This document shows, one piece after another, positions 1-8,663 of a stretch of 16,975 bases of DNA. The notes below the pieces were generated by a model. That model was given only the letters and a program-made list of their open reading frames with translations, had not been told where the DNA came from and searched no databases. Position 1 is the stretch's first letter. Every line of letters begins with the position of its first letter. The DNA lies in the NCBI GenBank assembly GCA_900549105.1, contig URND01000063.1, positions 1-16,975 on the forward strand. Reading direction: 5' to 3'. The DNA is from an uncultured Eubacteriales bacterium (lineage in GTDB: Bacteria > Bacillota > Clostridia > Lachnospirales > Lachnospiraceae). The translations under genes were made by a program, and so were the position numbers.

Positions 1-1
1 T

Positions 2-694
2 ATTTTCCAGGCAATTTTGGTGGAGATGTTCAAAGAGTACGATGCAGGCTCAAAGGCGGCCTATATCTGCGGCCTGATAGCCAGCGGTGTTATTGTGCTG
101 TACGGCGTATATGAAGTGTTCCGGGCTTTTAATTATGAACGGCGCATTTTGAAAAATCTGGAGCCGGGGGAACGCCGGGAGTTTATTGCCGAATTGTCCG
201 GGAATATTGAGATGTCAATTCCGGGCCAGGTTGTTATGACCCGACATTATCTTATGGTACCTGTTTACGGCGGCGGTTCCAGCCGGGTGCTTGCCAGAAA
301 TCGTATGATTGGCTGTTTTCAGGCAGATACCCATCAGGAGGAAGCGGCGACAGAGGTTCAAATGATTGTCTATGATACGGATTTTAAATCTGTACGTGTG
401 GATATTCGGGGAAAAGGCAGTTCGGAGTCGGCATCAAAGCTCTATGAGAAAATCTGCAGTGATATGCCATGGATTTTTCATGAGGATTATGACAGCTTTC
501 TGGCCCAGTCGCGAAAGAGCGGCTATCGCAGAAAGCTGATAAAGCAGATGCGGGATGCGCGGATACGCTGTGAAAGCGGGTATAACAGTGAGTCGGAGGC
601 GGAAGAAGAGATTGAAGCCATGTCCCAGGATGTCCGGGAACGGCTGAATCCCGAGTCTCTATTGAAACGCTTTTTATCGAAGAAAACCAAATAA
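2..694 (+). CDS. Membrane-anchored hypothetical protein (5' end outside window)
   Basis: I do not recognise this family with certainty. The frame is open to the left edge (codons from base 2 read IFQAI before the TTG at 17 and the ATG at 26), and no Shine-Dalgarno is visible before either, so the true start probably lies outside the window. A single hydrophobic segment (AAYICGLIASGVIVLYGVY, about 20 residues after the TTG) is followed by a soluble domain of some 180 residues with alternating beta-like stretches and a charged C-terminal helix ending KRFLSKKTK. This suggests one membrane anchor with a cytoplasmic domain, perhaps of PH-like fold; that is inference. Its last 21 bases overlap the 3' end of the convergent yprB-like gene, so no separate terminator fits between them. 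Confidence 0.75.
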   Translation: MFQAILVEMFKEYDAGSKAAYICGLIASGVIVLYGVYEVFRAFNYERRILKNLEPGERREFIAELSGNIEMSIPGQVVMTRHYLMVPVYGGGSSRVLARNRMIGCFQADTHQEEAATEVQMIVYDTDFKSVRVDIRGKGSSESASKLYEKICSDMPWIFHEDYDSFLAQSRKSGYRRKLIKQMRDARIRCESGYNSESEAEEEIEAMSQDVRERLNPESLLKRFLSKKTK

Positions 695-1693
695 ACGGAA
701 AATCATCTGTACATAAGCCCGCTGACGTTCCGGCTGATTCAGGAAGGCTTCATCCGGGAGAAACCAGGTATAACAATTTTCCGGGCGCGCCTTTTGCCAG
801 TGGTTTTTATCGATATAAGCGGTCATGGATTTATGGAGGGCATAATCTTCCTCCGGCAGATATACATAATTTTTAATATCGCTGTAATAGTAGCGCAGCC
901 CCCGTTCATATAATGGAACATGCAGGCGGCATTTTTCGGGCTGAACCGATAGGGAGCAGTCAAAAGCTGAGAAAGTTGCAGGTACAGGCAGAAATACTTC
1001 CGGTTTCAGATAAAAGGAAAGAGCGTGTTCCGCAGGGCTGAGTCCGGCTATGGTATAAGCGCCAGCAAAAAGGCGGCTGTAGTTTTGCAGCGGCAGAAGG
1101 GAAGCTAAAGCCTTTAAATCATCGCTATTATGAAGAAATAAAAGATTCATTGTTTTTGAATCTTTTATTTTTATGTATTGATGATAGGCTTTAATCAGTT
1201 GACGGCCTTCCGGCGCCCCATTATAGGAGTAACCGGCCAATGAACTCATTGATTTCAGCTTCATATTTCCGGCGGGCCAAAAGGCTTTTAGCGGCAAAAA
1301 TCCCCTGTATAAATCAATGGATTTCAGGTTCAGAGAATCCGGCGGGGAAGAAAGCCCGCACTGGATATAACGGCTTTTAAGAAAGGGAAGGTCAAAATTC
1401 TGCCCGTTGTAGGTAATCAGGCATGGCTTTTCATGGCAGGCGGTATACTGCTGAAGCCATTCGGAGAAGGCAGTCAGGATGTCCCGTTCTCCCGATAATT
1501 CCAGGGTGTCTGCCAGCCATTGGATGAGAACGAATTTATCCGCCTCCGCATAAGCGCAGCCAATCATAAAAACGGCGGATACATCGGGAGAAAATCCGGT
1601 GGTTTCAATGTCCAGAAAAACAGGAGATTCCCCCTTCAATATATCTTCGTCTGTAAAATATTTATTTGGAAAGGCTTGGGTGCGTGTCTGCAT
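674..1693 (-). CDS. YprB-type ribonuclease H-like / DEDD exonuclease
   Basis: This is a predicted metal-dependent 3'-5' exonuclease of the RNase H-like superfamily (RNase_H_2, PF13482; B. subtilis YprB). Visible motifs are Exo I FLDIETTGF with D28 and E30, Exo II YNGQNFDLPFL with N96 and D101, and Exo III LHNSDD at 187-192. The order and spacing fit the DEDD family. At 339 residues it is somewhat shorter than YprB, with a C-terminal part of unknown role. The start is supported by AAAGGAG about 8 bases before the ATG on the minus strand. It is transcribed alone, divergently from the cmpB-ruvAB operon, and converges on the gene to its left with a 21-base overlap. The substrate is unknown; DNA repair is plausible next to ruvAB but not shown. 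Confidence 0.85.
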   Translation of the reverse strand: MQTRTQAFPNKYFTDEDILKGESPVFLDIETTGFSPDVSAVFMIGCAYAEADKFVLIQWLADTLELSGERDILTAFSEWLQQYTACHEKPCLITYNGQNFDLPFLKSRYIQCGLSSPPDSLNLKSIDLYRGFLPLKAFWPAGNMKLKSMSSLAGYSYNGAPEGRQLIKAYHQYIKIKDSKTMNLLFLHNSDDLKALASLLPLQNYSRLFAGAYTIAGLSPAEHALSFYLKPEVFLPVPATFSAFDCSLSVQPEKCRLHVPLYERGLRYYYSDIKNYVYLPEEDYALHKSMTAYIDKNHWQKARPENCYTWFLPDEAFLNQPERQRAYVQMIFRLFGFLR

Positions 1694-1730
1694 GATGTCT
1701 GCTCCTTTTCATCGATGTTTTTATGTTTCT

Positions 1731-1760
1731 ATTATAGACCGAAAAAAAGGGTTTCGTAAA
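1731..1760 (-). promoter_or_regulatory. Promoter of the yprB-like gene
   Basis: On the minus strand a perfect TATAAT (1736-1731) stands 18 bases from TTTACG (1760-1755, 4 of 6 consensus). It lies about 40 bases before the ATG, as expected for a sigma-A promoter. Confidence 0.55.
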
Positions 1761-1789
1761 TTGATTTTTGGAATAAAATCGTGTATAGT
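1761..1789 (+). promoter_or_regulatory. Sigma-A-like promoter of the cmpB-like/ruvAB operon
   Basis: TTGATT (1761-1766), 17-base spacer, TATAGT (1784-1789). The predicted start of transcription lies near 1796, giving a leader of about 33 bases. Its -35 directly abuts the -35 of the divergent yprB promoter, so the two are likely to compete for polymerase. Confidence 0.65.
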
Positions 1790-1828
1790 ATACCCATATG
1801 AAACTAAACTTCATGGAGGCATGGCTAT

Positions 1829-2710
1829 TTGAATTTGCATACGGATTTTTATCATATTTTATGGTTTTTTATTATTTATTGTGTTTGCGGCTGGATTTGG
1901 GAGAGCTCCTTCTGTTCTATAAAAGCCGGAAAGTGGATTAACCGTGGATTTCTGATGGGCCCCTATATTCCGATTTACGGCTGCGGTGCGCTGGTTGTCT
2001 ATCTGACCCTTTATCCCCTGAAAGAGGATTTATGGCTCGTCTATATCGGCGGCGTTGTGTTTCCGACTATCCTGGAATTTTTCACATCCTGGATGATGGA
2101 GCGGCTTTTTGCGGCCACATGGTGGGATTACAGCAATGAAAAATTCAATATTCAGGGCAGGATCTGTCTGAAAGTATCCCTCTTCTGGGGATTTTTTTCG
2201 CTTGTGATGGTGTATATCCTGCATCCGGCGGTATTGGAACTTATAGATAAACTGCCGAAAACCGCCGGACAGGTACTGGGCGGTATATTTATTGTTGTTT
2301 TTTCCGGGGATTTTGTGAATACGGTTGTAGCTACGCTGGATATCAAAAAAACACTGGAGAAAATGGAAAATATCCGGGAAGATATTTCCCAGTTTCTGGA
2401 TATTCATAATTTGGGCCAGGAATACCGGGAATTGTCGCCGGCCTATATGGTATCCCGTCTGAGAGAACAGTGGGAGGAACGGAAAGAGTACCTCGAAAAT
2501 ATTCCTTTGACGGGGACAATCAGTGAATACCGGGAAGAACTGGAAGATAAGCTGTCTGCCCTTGTAAATCGGTATGAAGAGATCCGGCTCAAATATCGGG
2601 CGGTATTCCGTCATCATATGAGCGCTTATCCGAATTTAAAGTCCAGCAGATATGCGAAATCTTTGGAGGATATGAAAAAACGTTTGGAGAAACTGAGAAA
2701 GGAAAAATAA
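1829..2710 (+). CDS. CmpB-like putative ABC transporter permease (PF06541)
   Basis: This is a polytopic membrane protein of the family annotated as putative ABC-transporter type IV (PF06541, CmpB), whose actual function is unknown. About five hydrophobic segments are visible (roughly residues 8-28, 42-62, 68-90, 112-132, 147-170). Family signatures are present: GFLMGPYIPIYG, then WWDYSNEKFNIQGRICL and SLFWG. Residues about 180-293 are charged and probably coiled-coil, predicted to be cytoplasmic. The start is TTG at 1829, with GGAGG 9 bases upstream; an ATG at 1821 lies too close to that GGAGG and opens only a three-codon ORF (ATG GCT ATT TGA). It is the first gene of an operon: ruvA follows after a single base, so the genes are probably translationally coupled. 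No ATPase partner is nearby, so a transporter role is doubtful. Confidence 0.85.
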   Translation: MNLHTDFYHILWFFIIYCVCGWIWESSFCSIKAGKWINRGFLMGPYIPIYGCGALVVYLTLYPLKEDLWLVYIGGVVFPTILEFFTSWMMERLFAATWWDYSNEKFNIQGRICLKVSLFWGFFSLVMVYILHPAVLELIDKLPKTAGQVLGGIFIVVFSGDFVNTVVATLDIKKTLEKMENIREDISQFLDIHNLGQEYRELSPAYMVSRLREQWEERKEYLENIPLTGTISEYREELEDKLSALVNRYEEIRLKYRAVFRHHMSAYPNLKSSRYAKSLEDMKKRLEKLRKEK

Positions 2711-2711
2711 A

Positions 2712-3320
2712 ATGCTTGCTTTTGTGAAAGGGCGTCTTATTGAGACAGGGACAGATTATGTGGTTTTAGACAATCAGGGGATTGGCTATCTTATTTATAC
2801 CCCGCTGTCTGTTCTGGAAAATCTGCCTCCGATAGGGCAGGATATAAAAATATATACGTATATGTATGTCCGTGAGGACCAGTTGACCCTGTATGGATTT
2901 TTAACCAGGGATGATTTGGAAATATTTAAACTGTTGATTGGGGTGAGCGGCATCGGACCGAAGGGGGCATTGGGACTTCTGTCCCGGATTTCGCCGAATG
3001 AATTCCGTTTTGCCGTTATGTCCGGGGATTCGAAGACAATTGCCAAAGCGCCGGGCATCGGCCCGAAGACAGCCCAGAAACTGATTATCGAATTAAAAGA
3101 CAAACTTAAACTGGAAGATATGTTTCAGGCAAGTCCGGAGGCGGATGCGGATGTGTCCCACGGGGGAAGCGGCGCGGAGAAGGAAACCATTATGGCGCTG
3201 GTTGCTTTGGGGTATTCGGAGACAGAGGCTTTCCGGGCAGTGCAGAAGGCGGATGCATCGCCGGAGACGGACAGCGAAACCTTATTGAAACTCGCTTTGA
3301 AACAGATGTTAACCTTTTAG
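2712..3320 (+). CDS. ruvA: Holliday junction branch migration protein RuvA
   Basis: RuvA binds the four-way junction as a tetramer and loads RuvB for branch migration in recombinational repair. At 202 residues it has the usual length. Visible are the N-terminal OB-fold start (MLAFVKGRLIE), the acidic pin E55-D56 in VREDQLTLYGF, two helix-hairpin-helix motifs (GVSGIGPKGAL near 77-87 and KAPGIGPKTAQ near 112-122), and a C-terminal RuvB-binding domain (from about 155) after a low-complexity linker. The Shine-Dalgarno AAAGGAA lies inside the end of the preceding gene, whose stop is one base before this ATG. ruvB follows 12 bases downstream. Confidence 0.97.
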   Translation: MLAFVKGRLIETGTDYVVLDNQGIGYLIYTPLSVLENLPPIGQDIKIYTYMYVREDQLTLYGFLTRDDLEIFKLLIGVSGIGPKGALGLLSRISPNEFRFAVMSGDSKTIAKAPGIGPKTAQKLIIELKDKLKLEDMFQASPEADADVSHGGSGAEKETIMALVALGYSETEAFRAVQKADASPETDSETLLKLALKQMLTF

Positions 3321-3332
3321 AGGCATGGTGAG

Positions 3333-4334
3333 ATGAATAAAAGAATTATAACAACGGAATTTATTGAAGAAGATATTAAAACAGAAAATCATCTTCGGCC
3401 GGTTTGGCTGAAGGATTATATCGGCCAGCCAAAGATTAAAGAGGTGCTGGATATTTATATCCAGGCTGCAAAGCAGCGGGATGAGGCGCTGGACCATGTG
3501 TTGTTCTATGGTCCGCCGGGACTTGGGAAAACCACATTGGCAGGTATTATTGCCAATGAAATGGGGGTTCATATGAAGGTTACCTCCGGGCCTGCCATCG
3601 AGCGGCCGGGGGAGATAGCGGCCATATTAAACGGCCTGTCCCAGGGGGATATTCTCTTTATCGATGAAATTCACCGCCTGAACCGGCAGGTGGAGGAAGT
3701 ACTTTATCCGGCTATGGAAGATTTTGCCATAGATATTGTGATTGGCAAGGGGGCGACAGCCCGTTCCATCCGCCTGGATTTGCCCCAGTTTACATTGATT
3801 GGCGCGACGACAAGGGCCGGAATGCTGACTGCGCCGCTGAGGGACCGTTTCGGCGTGATTCAGCGGCTGGAATTTTATTCTCCGGAGGAACTGAGCAGGA
3901 TTATTCTTCGTTCGGCCGATGTGCTTCATATGGAAATGGATGCCGCAGGGGCGATGGAACTGGCCCGCCGTTCGAGGGGAACGCCGAGACTGGCAAACCG
4001 GCTTTTAAAGCGGGTCCGGGATTATGCCCAGGTGAAATATGACGGCCGGGTGACGGAGAGTGTTGCCAGAGAAGTGCTGGACATCCTTGAGGTAGACAGG
4101 TATGGCCTGGATTCAGTGGACCGGAATATTCTGTGGACAATGATTGAAAAGTTTGGCGGCGGCCCGGTCGGGCTGGATACGCTGGCGGCTTCGATTGGCG
4201 AAGATGGGGGAACGCTGGAGGATGTTTATGAGCCTTATCTGCTCCAAAACGGCTTTCTGCAGCGGACGCCGCGGGGGCGCATGGTGACGCCGGCGGCCTA
4301 CAGGCATCTCGGACTGCCCGTCGGAGAAAAGTAA
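3333..4334 (+). CDS. ruvB: Holliday junction helicase motor RuvB
   Basis: RuvB is the hexameric AAA+ motor that drives branch migration with RuvA. The 333 residues match family length. Visible are Walker A GPPGLGKTT (60-68), Walker B FIDEIHR (D111-H114), the sensor 1 region TLIGATTRAG (near 154-163) and the arginine-finger stretch TAPLRDRFG (near 166-174), followed by the C-terminal winged-helix DNA-binding domain (YGLDSVDRN, then a GRMVTPAAYRHLG end). It forms the last gene of the cmpB-like/ruvA/ruvB operon. No ruvC is present in the window, as is usual in Firmicutes, which use RecU or other resolvases. Confidence 0.97.
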   Translation: MNKRIITTEFIEEDIKTENHLRPVWLKDYIGQPKIKEVLDIYIQAAKQRDEALDHVLFYGPPGLGKTTLAGIIANEMGVHMKVTSGPAIERPGEIAAILNGLSQGDILFIDEIHRLNRQVEEVLYPAMEDFAIDIVIGKGATARSIRLDLPQFTLIGATTRAGMLTAPLRDRFGVIQRLEFYSPEELSRIILRSADVLHMEMDAAGAMELARRSRGTPRLANRLLKRVRDYAQVKYDGRVTESVAREVLDILEVDRYGLDSVDRNILWTMIEKFGGGPVGLDTLAASIGEDGGTLEDVYEPYLLQNGFLQRTPRGRMVTPAAYRHLGLPVGEK

Positions 4335-4356
4335 GTGCCTTTCATAAGATTTACTC

Positions 4357-4385
4357 TTGTTTTTGTCCATTGAAGCGATTATAAT
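4357..4385 (+). promoter_or_regulatory. Promoter of zapA
   Basis: TTGTTT (4357-4362), 17-base spacer, perfect TATAAT (4380-4385). It is located just after ruvB, with an expected transcription start near 4392, about 26 bases before the zapA ATG. Confidence 0.6.
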
Positions 4386-4417
4386 AAATATAGCAATTGC
4401 GGACTGGAGGGAGAAAG

Positions 4418-4822
4418 ATGGCTGCGAAAAAAGATATACAGGTGTTAATTGGCGGCAAAGTTTATACGCTGAGCGGCTATGAGAGTGAAGAATATTTGCA
4501 GAAGATTGCATTGTACATAAATAATAAGATGGAAGAGATGGATCAGATTCCAAATTATCGGCGGATGAGCATGGATATGCAGAAGACATTGCTGGAATTA
4601 AATATGGCCGATGACTATCATAAGGCCAAAAAACAGGTGGAGATGCTGGAAGCCGATATAGAGGAAAAGGATAAGACGGAATACGACTTAAAGCATGAGT
4701 TGATCGGCGCTCAGATTCATCTGGAGGAAGCTGAAAAAGAAATTGAACGGCTGAAAGCGGAGATTAATGATTTGCAGAAGCAGATTGTCAAGCTGGAAAC
4801 CAGAGCATATCAGAAACAATAA
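4418..4822 (+). CDS. zapA: Cell division protein ZapA
   Basis: ZapA bundles FtsZ protofilaments at the division ring. The N-terminal part fits the family core (DIQVLIGGKVYTLSGYESEEYLQ), and the C-terminal 70 residues form a long charged heptad-like coiled coil. I chose ATG 4418 (134 residues) over the TTG at 4397 because GGAGG stands 7 bases before this ATG and the family core begins right after it. It has its own promoter downstream of ruvB and is followed by a hairpin at 4834-4858. Its location between ruvB and a U32 peptidase is the typical clostridial order. Confidence 0.93.
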   Translation: MAAKKDIQVLIGGKVYTLSGYESEEYLQKIALYINNKMEEMDQIPNYRRMSMDMQKTLLELNMADDYHKAKKQVEMLEADIEEKDKTEYDLKHELIGAQIHLEEAEKEIERLKAEINDLQKQIVKLETRAYQKQ

Positions 4823-4833
4823 AACGACTGTCG

Positions 4834-4865
4834 GACGGGAAATGTTGAGTTTCCCGTCTTTCTGG
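4834..4865 (+). terminator. Terminator-like hairpin after zapA
   Basis: A perfect 9-base stem GACGGGAAA/TTTCCCGTC with a 7-base loop is followed by TTTCTGGTTT. The T-tract is broken by GG, so leakage into the U32 peptidase gene 30 bases further on is likely; I see no separate promoter for that gene. Confidence 0.6.
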
Positions 4866-4896
4866 TTTCATAGACAGGAAAATGGGAGAAATGTAA

Positions 4897-7296
4897 ATGC
4901 ACCTGGAAAAATCGATTGAAATATTAGCTCCGGCCGGCTCTTTGGACGGTATGAAGGCGGCCTTTCATGCCGGGGCGGATGCGGTTTATATGGGCGGCAG
5001 CCGGTTTGGCGCCAGAGCCTATGCGGACAATCCGAATGAGGAGGATTTGAAGCGGGCCATCGATTATGCCCATATTCACAATAAAAAGATATATTTAACA
5101 TTGAATACTTTGCTCAAAGATAGTGAACTTGAAGGGATGGTTTACGATTTCTTAAATCCCTATTATGAAGAGGGACTGGATGGTGTGCTTATTCAGGATT
5201 TTGGACTTCTGTCCATGCTGCGGCAGAGTTTTCCGAAACTTCCGGTACATGCCAGTACTCAGATGACCGCCACCGGTGTGGAGATGACAAAATGGCTGGA
5301 AAGCCAGGGGATGGAGCGGATTGTACTCTCCAGAGAGCTTTCTCTGGCAGAGATTAAAAAAATACGGCAGCATACAAAAATGGAGCTGGAAGTATTTGTG
5401 CAGGGGGCCCTTTGCTATTGCTATTCGGGCCAGTGCCTGATGAGCAGTTTTATTGGCGGCCGCAGCGGCAATCGGGGAAGATGCGCTCAGCCGTGCCGTC
5501 TGCCTTATCAGATAGAAGGCGAAAAGGAGAGCTGCTACCTGCTCAGTCCGAAGGATATGTGCGCACTTTCAGATATTCCGGATTTGGCGGATTGCGGTGT
5601 GGATTCCCTTAAAATTGAGGGACGGATGAAGAAACCGGAATATGCGGCTTTGACGGCCTTTTTATATCGCTGTTACAGGGATTTATATCTGGAATATGGC
5701 CGGGATAAATTCAAGGTGGATGCAAAGGATGTAGAGCGGCTTATGGATTTATATAACCGGGGAGGCTTCTCCGGCGGTTATCTCCATCAGAACAACGGAG
5801 CAGATATGATGTGTACGGAGCGGCCAAACCATATGGGAGTTCCGGCAGGCATTGTGACAAAAAAAGGGGACATTCGCGCCTGTACGGAGCTGAAGCCGGG
5901 AGATGTTCTTGAAATCCGCGAAAAAGACGGCAAAAAAATGTTGGAATGGACAATAAATCAGTCAGTGCCTGAAAAAGGATTTTTCAAACCGGCCGGCGGC
6001 AAAAATGGCGGAGCGAAGCGAAAGCTTATTCCGGGGACTACGGTCTTTCGAATGAGGAACCCTTCGCTGATTGAGGAACTTCAAGAGAAATATCTGCGCC
6101 GGGAATTGAAAGAAAATATTCAAGGAACATTAAGGGTTATGAAAGATTTTCCTGTTAAGCTCACTTTAACCTGGGGAGATATTTCAATTTCCCTGGAAGG
6201 AGAAAGGGCAGAGACGGCAAAAAATCAGCTGATGACGGAGGAAATGTTAAGAAAACCGATTCTAAAAACCGGAAGTACGGCCTTTGCCTTTGATAAACTG
6301 GAAGTTGAAACCGACAACCTTTGTTTTGTGCCGAACCAACAGCTGAATGTGCTGCGGCGGCGTGGACTTGAGGCCCTCGAAAATGCCTGCCTGAAAAAAT
6401 ATAAAAGGAGCGGGGCCTCTCCGGCCTCTCAGTTGACAGCAAAAGGGCAGGGGACAAAAGCAGGTAATGCGAATCAGAATATTCCTGAACTTCATGTGAT
6501 GCTGACCGGGGCGGATACTCTGAAGCGGGGACGGATGCTGGCGGAAATCAGCGAAGTGAACCGGGTTTATGTGGAGCTTCACGAAGCGGTGCAGGAGGAT
6601 TTTGTGACGGCCCGACGGCTGAAGCTTGCGGGGAAGACTGTATATTTCTCTCTGCCGGGAATTATCCGGGACAGGGACAGAGATAAACTGACAGCTTATA
6701 TCAAAGCAGCCGAAGTTTATGCGGACGGCTGGCTGGTACGGCATATAGAAGCCTTTTTATTGGTGAAATCTATATTCCCTAAGGCAAATTTCATGTTTGA
6801 TTCGAGTATTTACAGTATGAATCGGCGTTCCAAAGATTTTCTGACAGGGCTTGGAGCAGTGGAGCTGACAGCGCCGGTGGAATTGAATTATTCAGAACTT
6901 AAGCAACTGGGCTGTACCGATATGGAACTTATCGTCTATGGACATCAGCAGCTTATGATTTCTGCCCAATGTGTAAAAAAGACACGGGGCGGTTGTACAA
7001 AACAGCCGGAAATGATACAATTAACCGATAGGCAGCACAAACATTTTTATGTATATAATGAATGTGAGTTTTGTTATAACAAAATATATAACGGGCTTCC
7101 GACAATGCTGTTTGATAAGAAGAAAGAAATTTTTGAACTGGCCCCGTCCTCTGTGCGTATTCATTTTATTATGGAAACAGAGGCCCAGATGAAGACTCTG
7201 CTCCAGAGTTTTGTATCGATTTACAGAGAAGGGCGGCCGGAGAAAAATGTCCTTAAAGATTTTACCCGGGGTCATTTCACCCGTGGGATAGAGTGA
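4897..7296 (+). CDS. U32 family peptidase / RlhA-like protein, long form with DUF3656
   Basis: Peptidase U32 family proteins are mostly Fe-S dependent RNA-modifying enzymes. The E. coli relative RlhA hydroxylates 23S rRNA C2501 using prephenate, and this long form (799 residues, with a DUF3656-type middle section) is closest to that group; the exact substrate here is inference. Visible are a TIM-barrel start ILAPAGSLDGMKAAFHAGADAVYMGG, and the family block ALCYCYSGQC...GGRSGNRGRCAQPC giving candidate cluster ligands among C173, C175, C180, C196 and C200. Further Cys pairs occur near the C-terminus (QCVKKTRGGC, ECEFCYN). The start has GGGAGAA 6 bases upstream; an ATG-TAA start-stop pair (4891-4896) sits directly before it. 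The FtsW-like gene follows after 17 bases, probably in the same transcript. Confidence 0.92.
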   Translation: MHLEKSIEILAPAGSLDGMKAAFHAGADAVYMGGSRFGARAYADNPNEEDLKRAIDYAHIHNKKIYLTLNTLLKDSELEGMVYDFLNPYYEEGLDGVLIQDFGLLSMLRQSFPKLPVHASTQMTATGVEMTKWLESQGMERIVLSRELSLAEIKKIRQHTKMELEVFVQGALCYCYSGQCLMSSFIGGRSGNRGRCAQPCRLPYQIEGEKESCYLLSPKDMCALSDIPDLADCGVDSLKIEGRMKKPEYAALTAFLYRCYRDLYLEYGRDKFKVDAKDVERLMDLYNRGGFSGGYLHQNNGADMMCTERPNHMGVPAGIVTKKGDIRACTELKPGDVLEIREKDGKKMLEWTINQSVPEKGFFKPAGGKNGGAKRKLIPGTTVFRMRNPSLIEELQEKYLRRELKENIQGTLRVMKDFPVKLTLTWGDISISLEGERAETAKNQLMTEEMLRKPILKTGSTAFAFDKLEVETDNLCFVPNQQLNVLRRRGLEALENACLKKYKRSGASPASQLTAKGQGTKAGNANQNIPELHVMLTGADTLKRGRMLAEISEVNRVYVELHEAVQEDFVTARRLKLAGKTVYFSLPGIIRDRDRDKLTAYIKAAEVYADGWLVRHIEAFLLVKSIFPKANFMFDSSIYSMNRRSKDFLTGLGAVELTAPVELNYSELKQLGCTDMELIVYGHQQLMISAQCVKKTRGGCTKQPEMIQLTDRQHKHFYVYNECEFCYNKIYNGLPTMLFDKKKEIFELAPSSVRIHFIMETEAQMKTLLQSFVSIYREGRPEKNVLKDFTRGHFTRGIE

Positions 7297-7313
7297 GGAG
7301 TTGATGGATTAAT

Positions 7314-8663
7314 ATGGTCAATGTCATTATTCATGTGTCAAAATATATATTGGCGATTCTGGCAGCTTCCTATGCGATGAAATGTTTTACTGTGTTCAGT
7401 GACCGCCATGAATATGACCGGGGAAGCGTTTATACGACTCAGAATGTATTAATGTTTCTTATCCATTTTATTTGTTATCTGATTATTTATCTCATGACAA
7501 AAGATGTGAAAATGCTGTATTTTTACGGCGCCCAGTTTGTATTATTTCTTACGACACTGATTATTTACGGCACAGTTTATAAAGATGCTTCCCGGCTGAT
7601 CGTCAATAATATGTGCTATCTTCTGATGGTTGGCTTTGTCATTCTGACGCGGCTGGATTTTGATATGGCAGTGCGCCAGTTTGCCATTGCTGTGGCGGCC
7701 GCCTGTGTCAGCCTTGCCATTCCGGCTTTCATGCTTCGCGTGCGGATGGTGGACCGGTGGGGCATATTTTTAGGCGTTTTCGGTTTTTTAATGGTGGCTT
7801 CGGTTTTCGTACTGGGAAAAAGCATGTATGGTGCGACAAACTGGATTTCTATCGGAGGTTTCAGCCTTCAGCCGTCAGAGCTGGCAAAGATTATCTTTGT
7901 TTTCTTTGTGGCGGCCATGCTGGCAAGGGACACCAGTTTTAAGAAGATTGTTATTACGACGGCAGCCGCCTATGTGCTTGTGCTTGTTGTCGAAAGGGAC
8001 CTCGGCGCCGCCGTGATTTTCTTTGTGACCTATCTGGTGATGCTCTATGTGGCAACGCGCCAGTTCAGATATATGGCGTTGGGGCTGGGAGCCGGTTCCG
8101 CCGCCGCTGTGGTGGCTTATAAACTTTTCGCCCATGTAAAAACCCGTGTGGTTGCCTGGAGCGACCCCTGGGGAAATTATAACGATGCGGGATATCAGAT
8201 TGCCCAGTCCCTGTTTGCCATAGGCACCGGAGGCTGGTTCGGCATGGGCTTGTTTAAGGGCAAGCCGGATACTATTCCTGTTGTTGTCAGCGACTTTGTC
8301 TTTTCAGCGATATCGGAGGAATTGGGGGCTTTATTTGCCATTTGTCTGATTTTGGTTTATTTTAGCTGCTTTTTGATGTTTATTAATATTTCTCTGCAAT
8401 TAGTGAAACCGTTTTATAAATTAGTGGCAATGGGGCTCAGCACATCCTATGGTATTCAATTATTTCTCTGCATCGGCGGAGTGACAAAGCTGATTCCTCA
8501 TACGGGCGTTACCATGCCGTTGATTAGTTATGGTGGAAGCAGTGTATTATCAACAATTATAATCTTTGCAGTCATTCAGGGACTTTACCTGCTGCGACAG
8601 AGAGAGGTGCGTATTCTTGAAGCGAGACAAGAAGAGCGAGACGACGAAGAAGAGCGTCCGTAA
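7314..8663 (+). CDS. FtsW/RodA/SpoVE family peptidoglycan glycosyltransferase
   Basis: This is a SEDS glycan-chain polymerase that uses lipid II in the membrane and works with a partner class B PBP. Family motifs are WISIGGFSLQPSELAK (QPSEL at 186-190), the conserved acidic RDLGAA (D229, aligned with the catalytic Asp of RodA), WSDPW (282-286), SDFVFSAISEELG (326-338) and TGVTMPLISYGGSS (397-410). At 449 residues it is longer than typical RodA because of about 100 extra N-terminal residues with further hydrophobic segments (about 10-25, 45-62, 70-88). The immediate downstream PBP gene overlaps it by 47 bases and is the evident partner. Whether the pair acts in elongation, division or sporulation cannot be told. 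The ATG has GAGGAG about 14 bases upstream, rather far, with weaker GATGGA closer. Confidence 0.93.
   Translation: MVNVIIHVSKYILAILAASYAMKCFTVFSDRHEYDRGSVYTTQNVLMFLIHFICYLIIYLMTKDVKMLYFYGAQFVLFLTTLIIYGTVYKDASRLIVNNMCYLLMVGFVILTRLDFDMAVRQFAIAVAAACVSLAIPAFMLRVRMVDRWGIFLGVFGFLMVASVFVLGKSMYGATNWISIGGFSLQPSELAKIIFVFFVAAMLARDTSFKKIVITTAAAYVLVLVVERDLGAAVIFFVTYLVMLYVATRQFRYMALGLGAGSAAAVVAYKLFAHVKTRVVAWSDPWGNYNDAGYQIAQSLFAIGTGGWFGMGLFKGKPDTIPVVVSDFVFSAISEELGALFAICLILVYFSCFLMFINISLQLVKPFYKLVAMGLSTSYGIQLFLCIGGVTKLIPHTGVTMPLISYGGSSVLSTIIIFAVIQGLYLLRQREVRILEARQEERDDEEERP

Noticed and set aside
2030..2617. A 195-residue minus-strand frame inside the CmpB-like gene
   Set aside because: It is antisense to a gene with clear family motifs; its composition looks like a complement of membrane-protein codons.
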